Shown here piece after piece: positions 45,076 through 53,005 of a DNA stretch of 64,000 nucleotides. A program made the translations under genes and the position numbers. This stretch comes from Bacteroidota bacterium (GTDB taxonomy: Bacteria; Bacteroidota; Bacteroidia; Chitinophagales; BACL12): NCBI GenBank assembly GCA_016718035.1, contig JADKEK010000002.1, positions 248,001 to 312,000 on the forward strand, written 5' to 3'. Numbering within the stretch: position 1 is the stretch's first letter; the number at the start of each line of letters is the position of its first letter. The notes under the pieces were generated by a model. It saw only the letters and a list, made by a program, of their open reading frames with translations, did not search any database and was not told the origin of the DNA.

Positions 45076-45106
45076 AGCTAATTTGCTAATCAGCTAATTT
45101 GCTAAT
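45076..45106. repeat. Tandem 15-bp direct repeat (AGCTAATTTGCTAAT x2)
   Basis: Two identical copies, 45076-45090 and 45092-45106, separated by one C. Both contain palindromic AGCT and TTAGCNAAT-like pieces. Confidence 0.8.
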
Positions 45107-45261
45107 TGAATTCAGCGTCTCATTGGGGTTTTTCGGTAGAAGGTTTGGGGGTTTGTATCATTTTAACTACAATTTGCATTATTGATTGATAATCAGTGGA
45201 TTGTTCTACATTATCTCCAGCTGTATTTTTATGAAAGTTATCCTTTTTTAAATATTCAAGT

Positions 45262-46497
45262 ATGATGAAAAGAACTACACTACAAGTACTACTGCTATGT
45301 ACTATGGCGAACGCCTATGCACAGCTATCGCCGGAGGTTACCTCCTGGCTTGTTAACGCTAATGGGGCTTCCTGGCACGACATTCTGGAAACCAACGTTG
45401 AGCAGGTTCAATACACCGACAATGATGTGTATATATCCTGCAAAGCTATTCCCGGGTATGACATAGGCCCTTGGGAAGATCCATCATTAGTACCTAATCA
45501 AAATTTTGTTTTTAAAATTACCCGTCACCCACAATTAAATTCATCCAATCCATTTATGCTTGAAAAAGGCAGAAGTGGTATTTGGGCAAATGGTGTGAGT
45601 ATGTTTTCCTGCAAAACCGGTGTTAGCTACCGAGGGCAGGATATTTGGCATACCAATGGTGCACTGCAAGAAGACCCTGCATCAATTAATTGTGATGGCA
45701 CCGCTTCAGAAATTGGTGAGTACTATAATTATGTAGCTCCAACTTGTTTATTTGATGGGGCAGCAAGTAAGGTGCATTCGCCAATTTTAGGTTATGCATT
45801 TGATGGTTATCCCGTTTATGGACCTTATGCATTTGCTAATACTGATGGCAGTGGTGAAATAGTGCGCATGATTTCTTCTTATCAAATACGAGAAATTACT
45901 GAACGCACCACTTTACCTGATGGAACATTGTTAAATACAGATTTAAGCGGACCAAAAGTTTCCAATACCTATCCAATAGGTTTTTATATGGAAGATTATG
46001 CATTTATTGAAGGTTCAGGCAGCCTCGATAAACACAACGGCAGGTTTTGTATTACTCCGGAATATCCGGAAGGCACATATGCTTATTTTGTTACGGTAGA
46101 TCAAACAGGCAATCCTGCTTATCCTTATACTATTGCAGATAGTTATGTAGGCGTGGTACCTGATGGCAATCTAGGTGAGTTTTCAGGCCATAATGAAATA
46201 ACCGAATCGGTTGTTACTTACAGTTCGATTGGCAACGTTCAAAATCAAATTGACATGATGTTGTACCCTAACCCGGCGCAGGAATATGTTTATGTATATA
46301 TAGCCCCTTCGTTCGAAAATAATATTACTGCAACTATAACAGATATGTCTGGTAAAGTTGTAATGGTGCAACAAAATTTACAACCGGGAATTGCTTACGA
46401 ATTTTATATGCAAAATGTGATGCAGGGATTATATCTGCTGAAACTGGAAAATGAAAATGTTTCCGCTTTTCAAAAATTTATTATTTCCAGAAAATAA
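45262..46497 (+). CDS. YHYH-like T9SS type A sorted secreted protein
   Basis: A 411-residue protein with a signal peptide (cleavage after NAYAQ, about residue 21) and a YHYH-type domain: CKAIPGYDIGPW, NGVSMFSCKTG, and SPILGYAFDGYPVYGPYAF (about 170-190). The motif that names the family reads YYNY here, in IGEYYNYVAP near residue 154, so the His is missing. The C-terminal sorting domain starts MLYPNPAQEYVYVYI and ends FIISRK. Exported by the T9SS; function unknown. The start could be one codon later (double Met). Confidence 0.82.
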   Translation: MMKRTTLQVLLLCTMANAYAQLSPEVTSWLVNANGASWHDILETNVEQVQYTDNDVYISCKAIPGYDIGPWEDPSLVPNQNFVFKITRHPQLNSSNPFMLEKGRSGIWANGVSMFSCKTGVSYRGQDIWHTNGALQEDPASINCDGTASEIGEYYNYVAPTCLFDGAASKVHSPILGYAFDGYPVYGPYAFANTDGSGEIVRMISSYQIREITERTTLPDGTLLNTDLSGPKVSNTYPIGFYMEDYAFIEGSGSLDKHNGRFCITPEYPEGTYAYFVTVDQTGNPAYPYTIADSYVGVVPDGNLGEFSGHNEITESVVTYSSIGNVQNQIDMMLYPNPAQEYVYVYIAPSFENNITATITDMSGKVVMVQQNLQPGIAYEFYMQNVMQGLYLLKLENENVSAFQKFIISRK

Positions 46498-46508
46498 TTG
46501 ATAATCAT

Positions 46509-46538
46509 AAAAAAACCGCCACACCGGCGGTTTTTTTT
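46509..46538. terminator. Bidirectional rho-independent terminator
   Basis: CCGCC-ACACC-GGCGG flanked by seven A's and eight T's, between the convergent YHYH-like and MscS genes. It overlaps the last two bases of the mscS stop region. Confidence 0.88.
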
Positions 46539-47616
46539 ATTTTACAACACCTGTTTGAACGGCAAACTCGGCGTTATTATTTTTTATTATATCATTTATA
46601 CTCAGCAGCACTTCGTTGCGCGTATTTACATAAAGTTCCCACTCTTCGTATTGAAAATGCATCTCAACCATTACTTCGATGGCATATGTTCCAAAATTAT
46701 TTACGGCAACATTTATTTCATCATTGCGTTTAGGATGATTTTCACCATATTGTTTTATTTGCTTAACTATTGTGCTCAACTGCTCAGATGTTGTGTTGTA
46801 ACTAAGTCCCAAATTCAACATTACCCTGCGTGAAGTTCTGCGTGTTAAATTGCTTAATTTATTATTGACAATATTTTTGTTCGGTATTGTCATGTAAGAA
46901 GTATCAATTGTGCGTATACGTGTGCTTCTGAAACCCACTTTCACAACCTTACCTGTTATGCCTTCTGTTTCGATTAAATCGCCAATAACAAATGGTTTTT
47001 CGGTAAAAATCGCAATACTTCCAAAAACATTTTGCAGCGTTTCCTGAGCGGCAAATGCAATGGCAATTCCCGCAATACCGGCGCCGGCTACAATAGAATA
47101 AATGTTAACGCCAAACACCACACCGAGTATACTCAAAAATGCAATCGTCCAAACCAGTACGCGAATAATATCTTTCAGAAAAACCACCAACTGATCATCC
47201 CACGGGTCTTCTGTTTTTGCAGCTCGGTGTTTTAATACTAACACAAAAAAGTCGCCGATTCTGGAAATTATCCATGCCGCATTTAATATGAGTAAAAACC
47301 GGTAGGTGCCATTCAGAAAAGTTAAAACATATCCTTTTACAACTTCATCAGTTTCAATAAATGGATAGTTAAGTGTTTTAAATCCTAAATAAATTGTTTG
47401 GAGAACAATAAAATATTGAAGTGGTTTCAGGATTAACTTGAGAAACTCTTCAGTAAGTTCACCAGCTTCTGTTTTCTGGACAATTTTAAACAATAAGAGA
47501 CTTATCAGTTTTGATATATATCGTTTAAAAATTATCACAAAAACAATAACACCGGCAAGCCAGCACCATTGGCGAATGGTATTGTGGAGAAATTCTGAGT
47601 TAAAAAAATCCTGCAT
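46537..47616 (-). CDS. Small-conductance mechanosensitive channel (MscS family)
   Basis: A 359-residue inner-membrane channel that opens under membrane tension to release solutes on osmotic downshift. Four to five hydrophobic helices cover about 15-185. The pore helix and hinge region is visible as AGAGIAGIAIAFAAQETLQNVFGSIAIF. The beta domain follows, with EKPFVIGDLIETEGITGKV, IRTIDTSYMTIPNKNIVN and the C-terminal alpha/beta part. The length suits a simple MscS/YnaI-like channel. A candidate -7 box (TAATTTTG) lies on the minus strand at 47643-47636, 20 nt before the ATG. Confidence 0.9.
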   Translation of the reverse strand: MQDFFNSEFLHNTIRQWCWLAGVIVFVIIFKRYISKLISLLLFKIVQKTEAGELTEEFLKLILKPLQYFIVLQTIYLGFKTLNYPFIETDEVVKGYVLTFLNGTYRFLLILNAAWIISRIGDFFVLVLKHRAAKTEDPWDDQLVVFLKDIIRVLVWTIAFLSILGVVFGVNIYSIVAGAGIAGIAIAFAAQETLQNVFGSIAIFTEKPFVIGDLIETEGITGKVVKVGFRSTRIRTIDTSYMTIPNKNIVNNKLSNLTRRTSRRVMLNLGLSYNTTSEQLSTIVKQIKQYGENHPKRNDEINVAVNNFGTYAIEVMVEMHFQYEEWELYVNTRNEVLLSINDIIKNNNAEFAVQTGVVK

Positions 47617-47796
47617 GCTACCTGAAATTATGCTACAAAATTAAAGAAAAATAAATGCAGGTCGTGGCGCTATTGACCAAAGTGTAGCCTGGAGGCATTT
47701 TCGAAAGCTTCAAATGACTGAATAAATAGACAAACTAAAACCGTATAGGTGTAAACTGTTTTGCATTGGTACCATATTAAACCTCAATTTTATACC

Positions 47797-48957
47797 ATGA
47801 TTAACAGACTCCTTACACCTGTTCGAATTAAAGAGTTTTTAAATGACTGGACGCTCCAAAGCTATCATTGGGGCAAAAAAATTGGCATCAACACCGGTGA
47901 GTTGCCGGATACGAATGGTTGTTTAATCGCCATAATCGGAGTAAATGAAGGTCGCGGCAGCTTACAAAACAGTGGCTGTGCTACAGGAGCGGATACCATC
48001 AGACAACATCTTTACAGGCTTGCGGTAAATGACTACCCATTGCAAGTAATTGATGCCGGAGATGTGTTAATTGGAGAAACCATTGAAGAAACTTATTCCA
48101 ATTTAAAAATGGTAATGGAATGGTTTTTAGGGCAACAAATATTACCAATTGTAATAGGTGGCAGTCAGGATATCACCATAGGCCAATATGCAGGATATGA
48201 GTTTTTAGGACAAGCAGTTAATTTAATGGTGATTGATGAACGTATCGATTTAGACGACCAGGAATATTTACCACCTGCAAGAACCTGGATAAATAATATT
48301 TTTAATTACGACCCAAAGTATTTATTTAATTATGCAGGTATTGCCTACCAAACACATTTTAATTCACCGGAAATACTAAAGGCAATTGATGCATTATATT
48401 TTGATGCCATACGCTTAGGCCGATTAAAAGAGAATATCCAATTTGCAGAACCTGAAGTTCGCGATGCCGATTTATTGAGTATAGATATTGCTGCTATTCG
48501 CGGAGCTGATGCACCGGGACATGCACATGCAACGCCAAACGGTTGATCTGGAGAAGAAATGTGTCAAATTATGCGTTATGCCGGCATGAGTGATAAAATT
48601 ACTTCTGTTGGTATATATGAATACAATCCAATGTTCGACAACCAGGAATTAACGGCACAGTTAATTGCACAAATGATTTGGTATTTTGTGGATGGCTATT
48701 ACAATCGCAAAAGTGATTATCCAATTGTATCAGAAAAAGATTTTACAAAATACATCGTTAACATTGCGGATAATGAATATGACCTCACATTTTGGAAAAG
48801 TATAAAAACAGGTCGTTGGTGGGTAGAAGTTCCTTTTATTGTTCAACAACGTTTTGAGCGCCACCAGTTAGTTCCTTGTGCGTATGAAGATTATGAAGCT
48901 GCTGTGAAAAATGAAGTGCCGGATAAATGGCTGCGCATTTTCCATAAGTTAGGATAA
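47797..48957 (+). pseudogene. Arginase-fold (ureohydrolase-like) gene interrupted by an in-frame TGA
   Basis: The frame from ATG 47797 encodes an arginase/formimidoylglutamase-like protein of about 385 residues, but a TGA at 48544-48546 stops it after residue 249, in the loop ATPNG(stop)SGEEMCQI. The same frame continues at once for 137 codons (MCQIMRYAGMSDK...IFHKLG) to a normal TAA. Canonical Mn ligands are mostly missing: GGSQD instead of GGGHD, IDERIDL instead of DAHxD, and SIDIAAIRGADAP instead of DxDxxDP. So even the intact ancestor was probably not a standard ureohydrolase. Point mutation, assembly error or recoding are possible; decay or error is most likely. Confidence 0.75.
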
Positions 48958-48977
48958 GTGATTCTGAATTATCCTAA
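48949..48977. terminator. Perfect inverted repeat between convergent genes
   Basis: TTAGGATAA and TTATCCTAA, with an 11-nt spacer, include the stop codon of the arginase-fold gene and lie before the murF end (48983). It lacks a T-tract, so terminator function is tentative. Confidence 0.4.
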
Positions 48978-48982
48978 ACCAA

Positions 48983-50266
48983 TTACTGAACAACAGTTTC
49001 CAATTTCATTCCTCTAGAGCCTTTTAATAATATTGTGCTCCCCTGTAAGTGTTGATTATCCAGCCAAATTTTTGCTTCTGCAGCATGCTGAAATGCGATA
49101 ATATTATTTTTTTGATGCTGAAAAAATAAAGGTCCTACTGTGACTACTTGTTGTATTTCGCATTGCAAAACTAATTCGATAATTGATAGGTGTTCTTGAG
49201 CAGCATATTCGCCTAATTCAAGCATATCACCAATGATAGCCACTTTATGTGCTGCTTTTAATTTTGAAAAATTTTCAAGCGCTGCTTTTATACTTGAAGG
49301 GTTGGCATTATATGCATCTAAAATAAAATAATTGCCACCTATCTCTTTGAGTTCACTTCTATTATTGTCCGGAAAATATTGTTCGATAGCATCTTTTATT
49401 TCCTGAAATCCAATATCAAAATATTTTCCAATACATGCAGCTGCAATAATATTATTGGCATTATAATCGCCGACTAAATTCGAGTGAATGGTAACTTCGT
49501 CATCTAAAACTATCGTAGCAAATTCATCGCCTTGAATTAATCTGCCTGTTGCGTAATCATTTTCATCAAAACCATAACGCACCGTTTTATTATAGCTGCC
49601 AAAGTTTTCAATTAAACGCAATTCACTACTATGTATAAATAAAACACCATTTTTTTCACGCACGTAATTAAATAATTCCGATTTACCTTTCAGCACTCCG
49701 GCTTCACCGCCAAAACCTTCGAGGTGTGCTTTACCGATATTAGTTATCATTGCAAAATCAGGGTCAGCATAGGTGCAATACCCTTCAATTTCGTGTTGAT
49801 GATTTGCGCCCATTTCAATTACAGCAAAATTGTTATCGCTGTTAATCGATAAAATGGTAAGTGGAACACCGATATGATTATTTAAATTACCCTTTGTTGC
49901 AGCTACATTAAATTTTTTACTCAGCACAGCTGCAATTAATTCTTTGGTAGTTGTTTTACCATTGGAACCGGTTAATGCTAATACAGGGAAATTAAACGTT
50001 TTTCTATGTTGTGCGGCAAGTTGTTGTAATGTAATCAGCACATCCTCCACAACAATACATTTATCATTTATTGCATATTGCTTATCATCAACAACACAAT
50101 AACTTGCACCTTTATCGAATGCAGCTTGTGCAAACGCGCCACCATTTACCTTTTCGCCCGGAAGTCCGAAAAATATTTCACCGCCGGTAATTTTGCGGTT
50201 GTCGATAGTAACTCCGCTTGATTTTAAATAAAGTTGGTATAACTCATCCGCTGTAGCTAACATCAT
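48983..50266 (-). CDS. murF: UDP-N-acetylmuramoyl-tripeptide--D-alanyl-D-alanine ligase
   Basis: A 427-residue ATP-dependent Mur ligase that adds D-Ala-D-Ala to the UDP-MurNAc-tripeptide, the last cytoplasmic step of the peptidoglycan precursor pathway. The P-loop is ALTGSNGKTTTKEL (about 97-110). The central domain has EMGANHQHEIEGYC and ITNIGKAHLEGFG, and the C-terminal domain LDAYNANPSSIKAALENF and IGDMLELGE. The length is typical for this phylum. It lies downstream of gldJ across a terminator, so it is probably expressed separately. Confidence 0.96.
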   Translation of the reverse strand: MMLATADELYQLYLKSSGVTIDNRKITGGEIFFGLPGEKVNGGAFAQAAFDKGASYCVVDDKQYAINDKCIVVEDVLITLQQLAAQHRKTFNFPVLALTGSNGKTTTKELIAAVLSKKFNVAATKGNLNNHIGVPLTILSINSDNNFAVIEMGANHQHEIEGYCTYADPDFAMITNIGKAHLEGFGGEAGVLKGKSELFNYVREKNGVLFIHSSELRLIENFGSYNKTVRYGFDENDYATGRLIQGDEFATIVLDDEVTIHSNLVGDYNANNIIAAACIGKYFDIGFQEIKDAIEQYFPDNNRSELKEIGGNYFILDAYNANPSSIKAALENFSKLKAAHKVAIIGDMLELGEYAAQEHLSIIELVLQCEIQQVVTVGPLFFQHQKNNIIAFQHAAEAKIWLDNQHLQGSTILLKGSRGMKLETVVQ

Positions 50267-50270
50267 GGAG

Positions 50271-50306
50271 TAAAAATAAAAAAGCCTTCCGTGATTTCGG
50301 AAGGCT
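50271..50306 (-). terminator. Rho-independent terminator of gldJ
   Basis: A 10-bp stem, AAGCCTTCCG / CGGAAGGCTT (50281-50290 and 50297-50306) with a 6-nt loop, followed on the minus strand by a T-rich tract (50280-50271), between gldJ and murF. Confidence 0.9.
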
Positions 50307-50328
50307 TAGAATATGTTTTACCAACACA

Positions 50329-51852
50329 TCAGAACTTATTCATATTTCTGTTGGTCTTATTCATTTTTTGTTGTTTTTTAGTTTTCTTGAAGTTGTTACC
50401 ACCTTTAGTTTCGTTATCAACGTCACCACCTAGGCGAATCATACAACAACGGAAACCGATAGTACAGGTTGATTTATCTTCTTCAAGATAGCGACGTGAA
50501 CCAGGTGAACACCAGAATGCTTCATCAGCCCAGCTACCACCTTTATATACACGTGCATTATCGCTTACTAAGGTTGTTTTGCCATAATCGTAAGTAACAT
50601 AAGAAGTTGAGTCACCATCGAGGTAATCTACAACATAACCTTTTTTATAGTTACGACGGTTTACAGCTTCTTCGTCTTTCACAGGGCGGTAGCGAATACG
50701 ACCTAATGAGTCAAGTAAAGGATAATTATCTTCATCCAAATCGCGAACCTGATATTCGTTACCGCGATAAGGGTTTAAATCTTCCATATCAAAATAAGTA
50801 TTAGGACGATAAACGTCGGCAACCCATTCATTCACGTTTCCGGCCATATTATATAAACCGTAATCGTTAGGCATAAATGAATATACAGGCGCAGTGATAA
50901 TAGAGTTATCGTTCAATTTACCGGCAATACCAGCGTAGTCACCTCGACCGCGCTTGTAGTTAGCCAACATTTTACCCTGAGCCCATTTTTCTTTAGATGA
51001 AGGTTCACGGAGTGAAGTTCCATCCCAAGGATAAATTCTTCTGTCAGTAATCATCTCATTACCGGTAACGCGGTTACCTACTAAACCAAGAGCAGCAAAT
51101 TCCCACTCAGCTTCAGTTGGCAGGCGGTAGTCAGGTAAAAGCACGCCGTCTTCCATACGCACATAACGTCCCATTTTAGGGTCAGCAGCGTAAGGGCTAT
51201 AATCTTTTTTACCTTTTTTGATACCGGTAGTATATTGTTGAGATAAATACGTTTCAGAAGTGAAGTTATCTTCGCCGGTTCCCATTGTATTAGGGGTAAT
51301 ATATTTATTTTCGGCAAGGATCATTTCGTTTACACGATCGCCTCTCCATTTACAGAACTCTGTTGACTGTAACCATGAAACACCCACTACAGGGTAGTTT
51401 TGGTAAGATGGGTGACGGAAGTAATATTGCACATAAGGTTCGTTGAACGCTAATTCTTCGCGCCAAACGAGTGTATCCGGCAATGAGTTTTTGATTACCT
51501 CAGGAAAATCGGGAAACTGCTTAGTTACCCAATAAACATATTCGCGGTAGTGGAGATTTGAAATCTCAGTTTCGTCCATGTAGAAGGAAGAAACAGTCAC
51601 ACGACGAGGAATGTTGTTGTATTCGAAGGTAACGTCCTGCTCGGTTACACCTTGAGTTACGGTACCACCTTGAACTAACACGAGGTTAGGTCCGGTAGCC
51701 TGCCCATCATACTTGTGAGCCTCAAAGCCTCCCCATTTGGTGTCGTTATACTTGAAATTGGTAACTGACGACCTTTTTTTACAGGAAGCAGAAAACGATA
51801 CAACTAAAACTGCAATTGCCAGGAGCATTACAGGATGCAGATTTCTTTTCAT
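50329..51852 (-). CDS. gldJ: GldJ, T9SS/gliding-motility lipoprotein with FGE-sulfatase domain
   Basis: A 507-residue lipoprotein: lipobox SFSASC with Cys24, then an FGE-sulfatase (SUMF1-like) domain from about 55 to 480 (LVLVQGGTVTQG, FYMDETEISNLHYREYV, YRLPTEAEWEFAALG, NEWVADVYRPNTYFD, IGFRCCMIR). GldJ is needed for T9SS function and gliding in flavobacteria, where gldJ lies beside porU and porV as here. The FGE fold in GldK/GldJ has a structural rather than enzymatic role. A -7-like box (TACATTTG at 51887-51880, minus strand) lies 27 nt upstream. The C-terminus is Lys/Asn-rich. Confidence 0.93.
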   Translation of the reverse strand: MKRNLHPVMLLAIAVLVVSFSASCKKRSSVTNFKYNDTKWGGFEAHKYDGQATGPNLVLVQGGTVTQGVTEQDVTFEYNNIPRRVTVSSFYMDETEISNLHYREYVYWVTKQFPDFPEVIKNSLPDTLVWREELAFNEPYVQYYFRHPSYQNYPVVGVSWLQSTEFCKWRGDRVNEMILAENKYITPNTMGTGEDNFTSETYLSQQYTTGIKKGKKDYSPYAADPKMGRYVRMEDGVLLPDYRLPTEAEWEFAALGLVGNRVTGNEMITDRRIYPWDGTSLREPSSKEKWAQGKMLANYKRGRGDYAGIAGKLNDNSIITAPVYSFMPNDYGLYNMAGNVNEWVADVYRPNTYFDMEDLNPYRGNEYQVRDLDEDNYPLLDSLGRIRYRPVKDEEAVNRRNYKKGYVVDYLDGDSTSYVTYDYGKTTLVSDNARVYKGGSWADEAFWCSPGSRRYLEEDKSTCTIGFRCCMIRLGGDVDNETKGGNNFKKTKKQQKMNKTNRNMNKF

Positions 51853-51905
51853 ACTTTAATCTATTTTACAGAGTTAACGCAAATGTATAAAACTTATTTT
51901 TACAT

Positions 51906-52991
51906 TCATAAAATGGAAGGGCAATCCAGCATACTTTTTTGACTATTCTTTTTACTTCTGCCCTCATTGTCCTTAAAAGTCAACATTAGTGACACCTCAT
52001 GCGACCCTCCCGACAGCCCTGCCAGGGGTCCTACACTGATGTCGTAACTATATGCAAACTTGAGCATCCCCTTGCTCAAACCTGCAAGGAAAACAACGTC
52101 GCTAAGGTTAGAAGTATTGTGTTTGACGGCAAATCCGCCTAAAACAACACTTTTTTTAACATAAGCGCCGGTTTGAAGCTGGCTAAAACCTTTTTGGGTG
52201 GTAAACAACATGTAGGGATTAAACACTAAATCGTCCTTTCTTTCGCCTCCAAAAAATATCCCTGCCTGTCCCGAAAATGCCATTGGCAATTCACTTGACG
52301 GGTTGTTATAAAAGCTTACTTTTGGTGTTGTGACGTGTGCAGCGGACATTCCAACATACAATCTATCGCTGTAAAGCACTGCACCTGCACCCAAGTCGAC
52401 AAAGTCAGTGGTTAAACTGCCCGGAAACGGCTCCCCTGTTGGGTTAGGGTTACCAAAAATATCGTTAAACCCATACAATACATTGATTTGGTCTAAAAAC
52501 TGCAAATCGAGCCAATTTAGCCGATATTGCTGATAGGAAAGCTGCATGCCGAAATTCAAAGCCCAGCTATATCCCAGCCTAGCCTGATACATGTATTGCA
52601 TGCCGATATCTGTAGATTGTAATGCACCATCGCCCTGATTATCCTGATTAACATAAAGACCAAGTCCACTCCTGATGGGTTCGATATAGGCATCAAAAGC
52701 TGCTCTGTACGACACATAGGCTTGCGGCATAACCGGCCATTGGTCGCGAAAATTGAGAATAATACGCGGTTGTCCTGATGAACCGGCAAATGCGGGATTA
52801 TAATTTGTTTCAGCAGCATGCCAGTGGCCATATTTTAAATCCTGAGCCTGAACCTGTTGCGATTTAATACTGAACAAAATCGTTAAACAGGTGGTTATCA
52901 ACCATATTGGTATTAATCCCGAAAATGACGGAATAATGGCAATATTCTTATGATATTTGCGTTTAAGTGGCAATTTTAACCTTAGTTTCAA
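51906..52991 (-). CDS. PorP/SprF family type IX secretion outer-membrane protein
   Basis: A 361-residue PorP/SprF family protein. After a long N-terminus with a hydrophobic segment (about 21-41) and cleavage near QVQAQ it shows the family signature WHAAETNYNPAFAGSSG and NFRDQWPVMPQAYVSY, then outer-membrane barrel strands such as GFNDIFGNPNPTGEPFPG and LYVGMSAAHVT. Family members partner T9SS cargo or SprB-like adhesins at the outer membrane. The N-terminal 20 residues (KLRLKLPLKRKYHK) are unusually basic, so a later start is possible. It is divergent from porU and their 5' ends are 14 nt apart. Confidence 0.9.
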   Translation of the reverse strand: MKLRLKLPLKRKYHKNIAIIPSFSGLIPIWLITTCLTILFSIKSQQVQAQDLKYGHWHAAETNYNPAFAGSSGQPRIILNFRDQWPVMPQAYVSYRAAFDAYIEPIRSGLGLYVNQDNQGDGALQSTDIGMQYMYQARLGYSWALNFGMQLSYQQYRLNWLDLQFLDQINVLYGFNDIFGNPNPTGEPFPGSLTTDFVDLGAGAVLYSDRLYVGMSAAHVTTPKVSFYNNPSSELPMAFSGQAGIFFGGERKDDLVFNPYMLFTTQKGFSQLQTGAYVKKSVVLGGFAVKHNTSNLSDVVFLAGLSKGMLKFAYSYDISVGPLAGLSGGSHEVSLMLTFKDNEGRSKKNSQKSMLDCPSIL

Positions 52992-53005
52992 ATCCTAAAT
53001 CAGCG

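Larger units (their letters stand above)
44550..45107. repeat. Intergenic field of short direct and inverted repeats
   Basis: Within the 769-nt gap between carA and the YHYH-type gene lie many degenerate copies of AATGTGCTGATGTGCTAAT- and AATGTACCAATGTG-like units, mixed with at least three copies of a GC-rich palindromic core (TCCGCCGCGGCGGA type), each followed by AACAGCC. No ORF of note and no tRNA-like fold was found. The contrast in base composition with the AT-rich neighbours is sharp. Confidence 0.75.

Noticed and set aside
46498..46833. Plus-strand ORF opposite mscS
   Set aside because: It is a shadow of the MscS gene and spans a terminator.
48544..48546. Reading the TGA as selenocysteine or as a reassigned sense codon
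   Set aside because: TGA ends other genes here (for example mlaE and fabG), the site is not catalytic in the arginase fold, and I saw no SECIS-like stem in the bases that follow.
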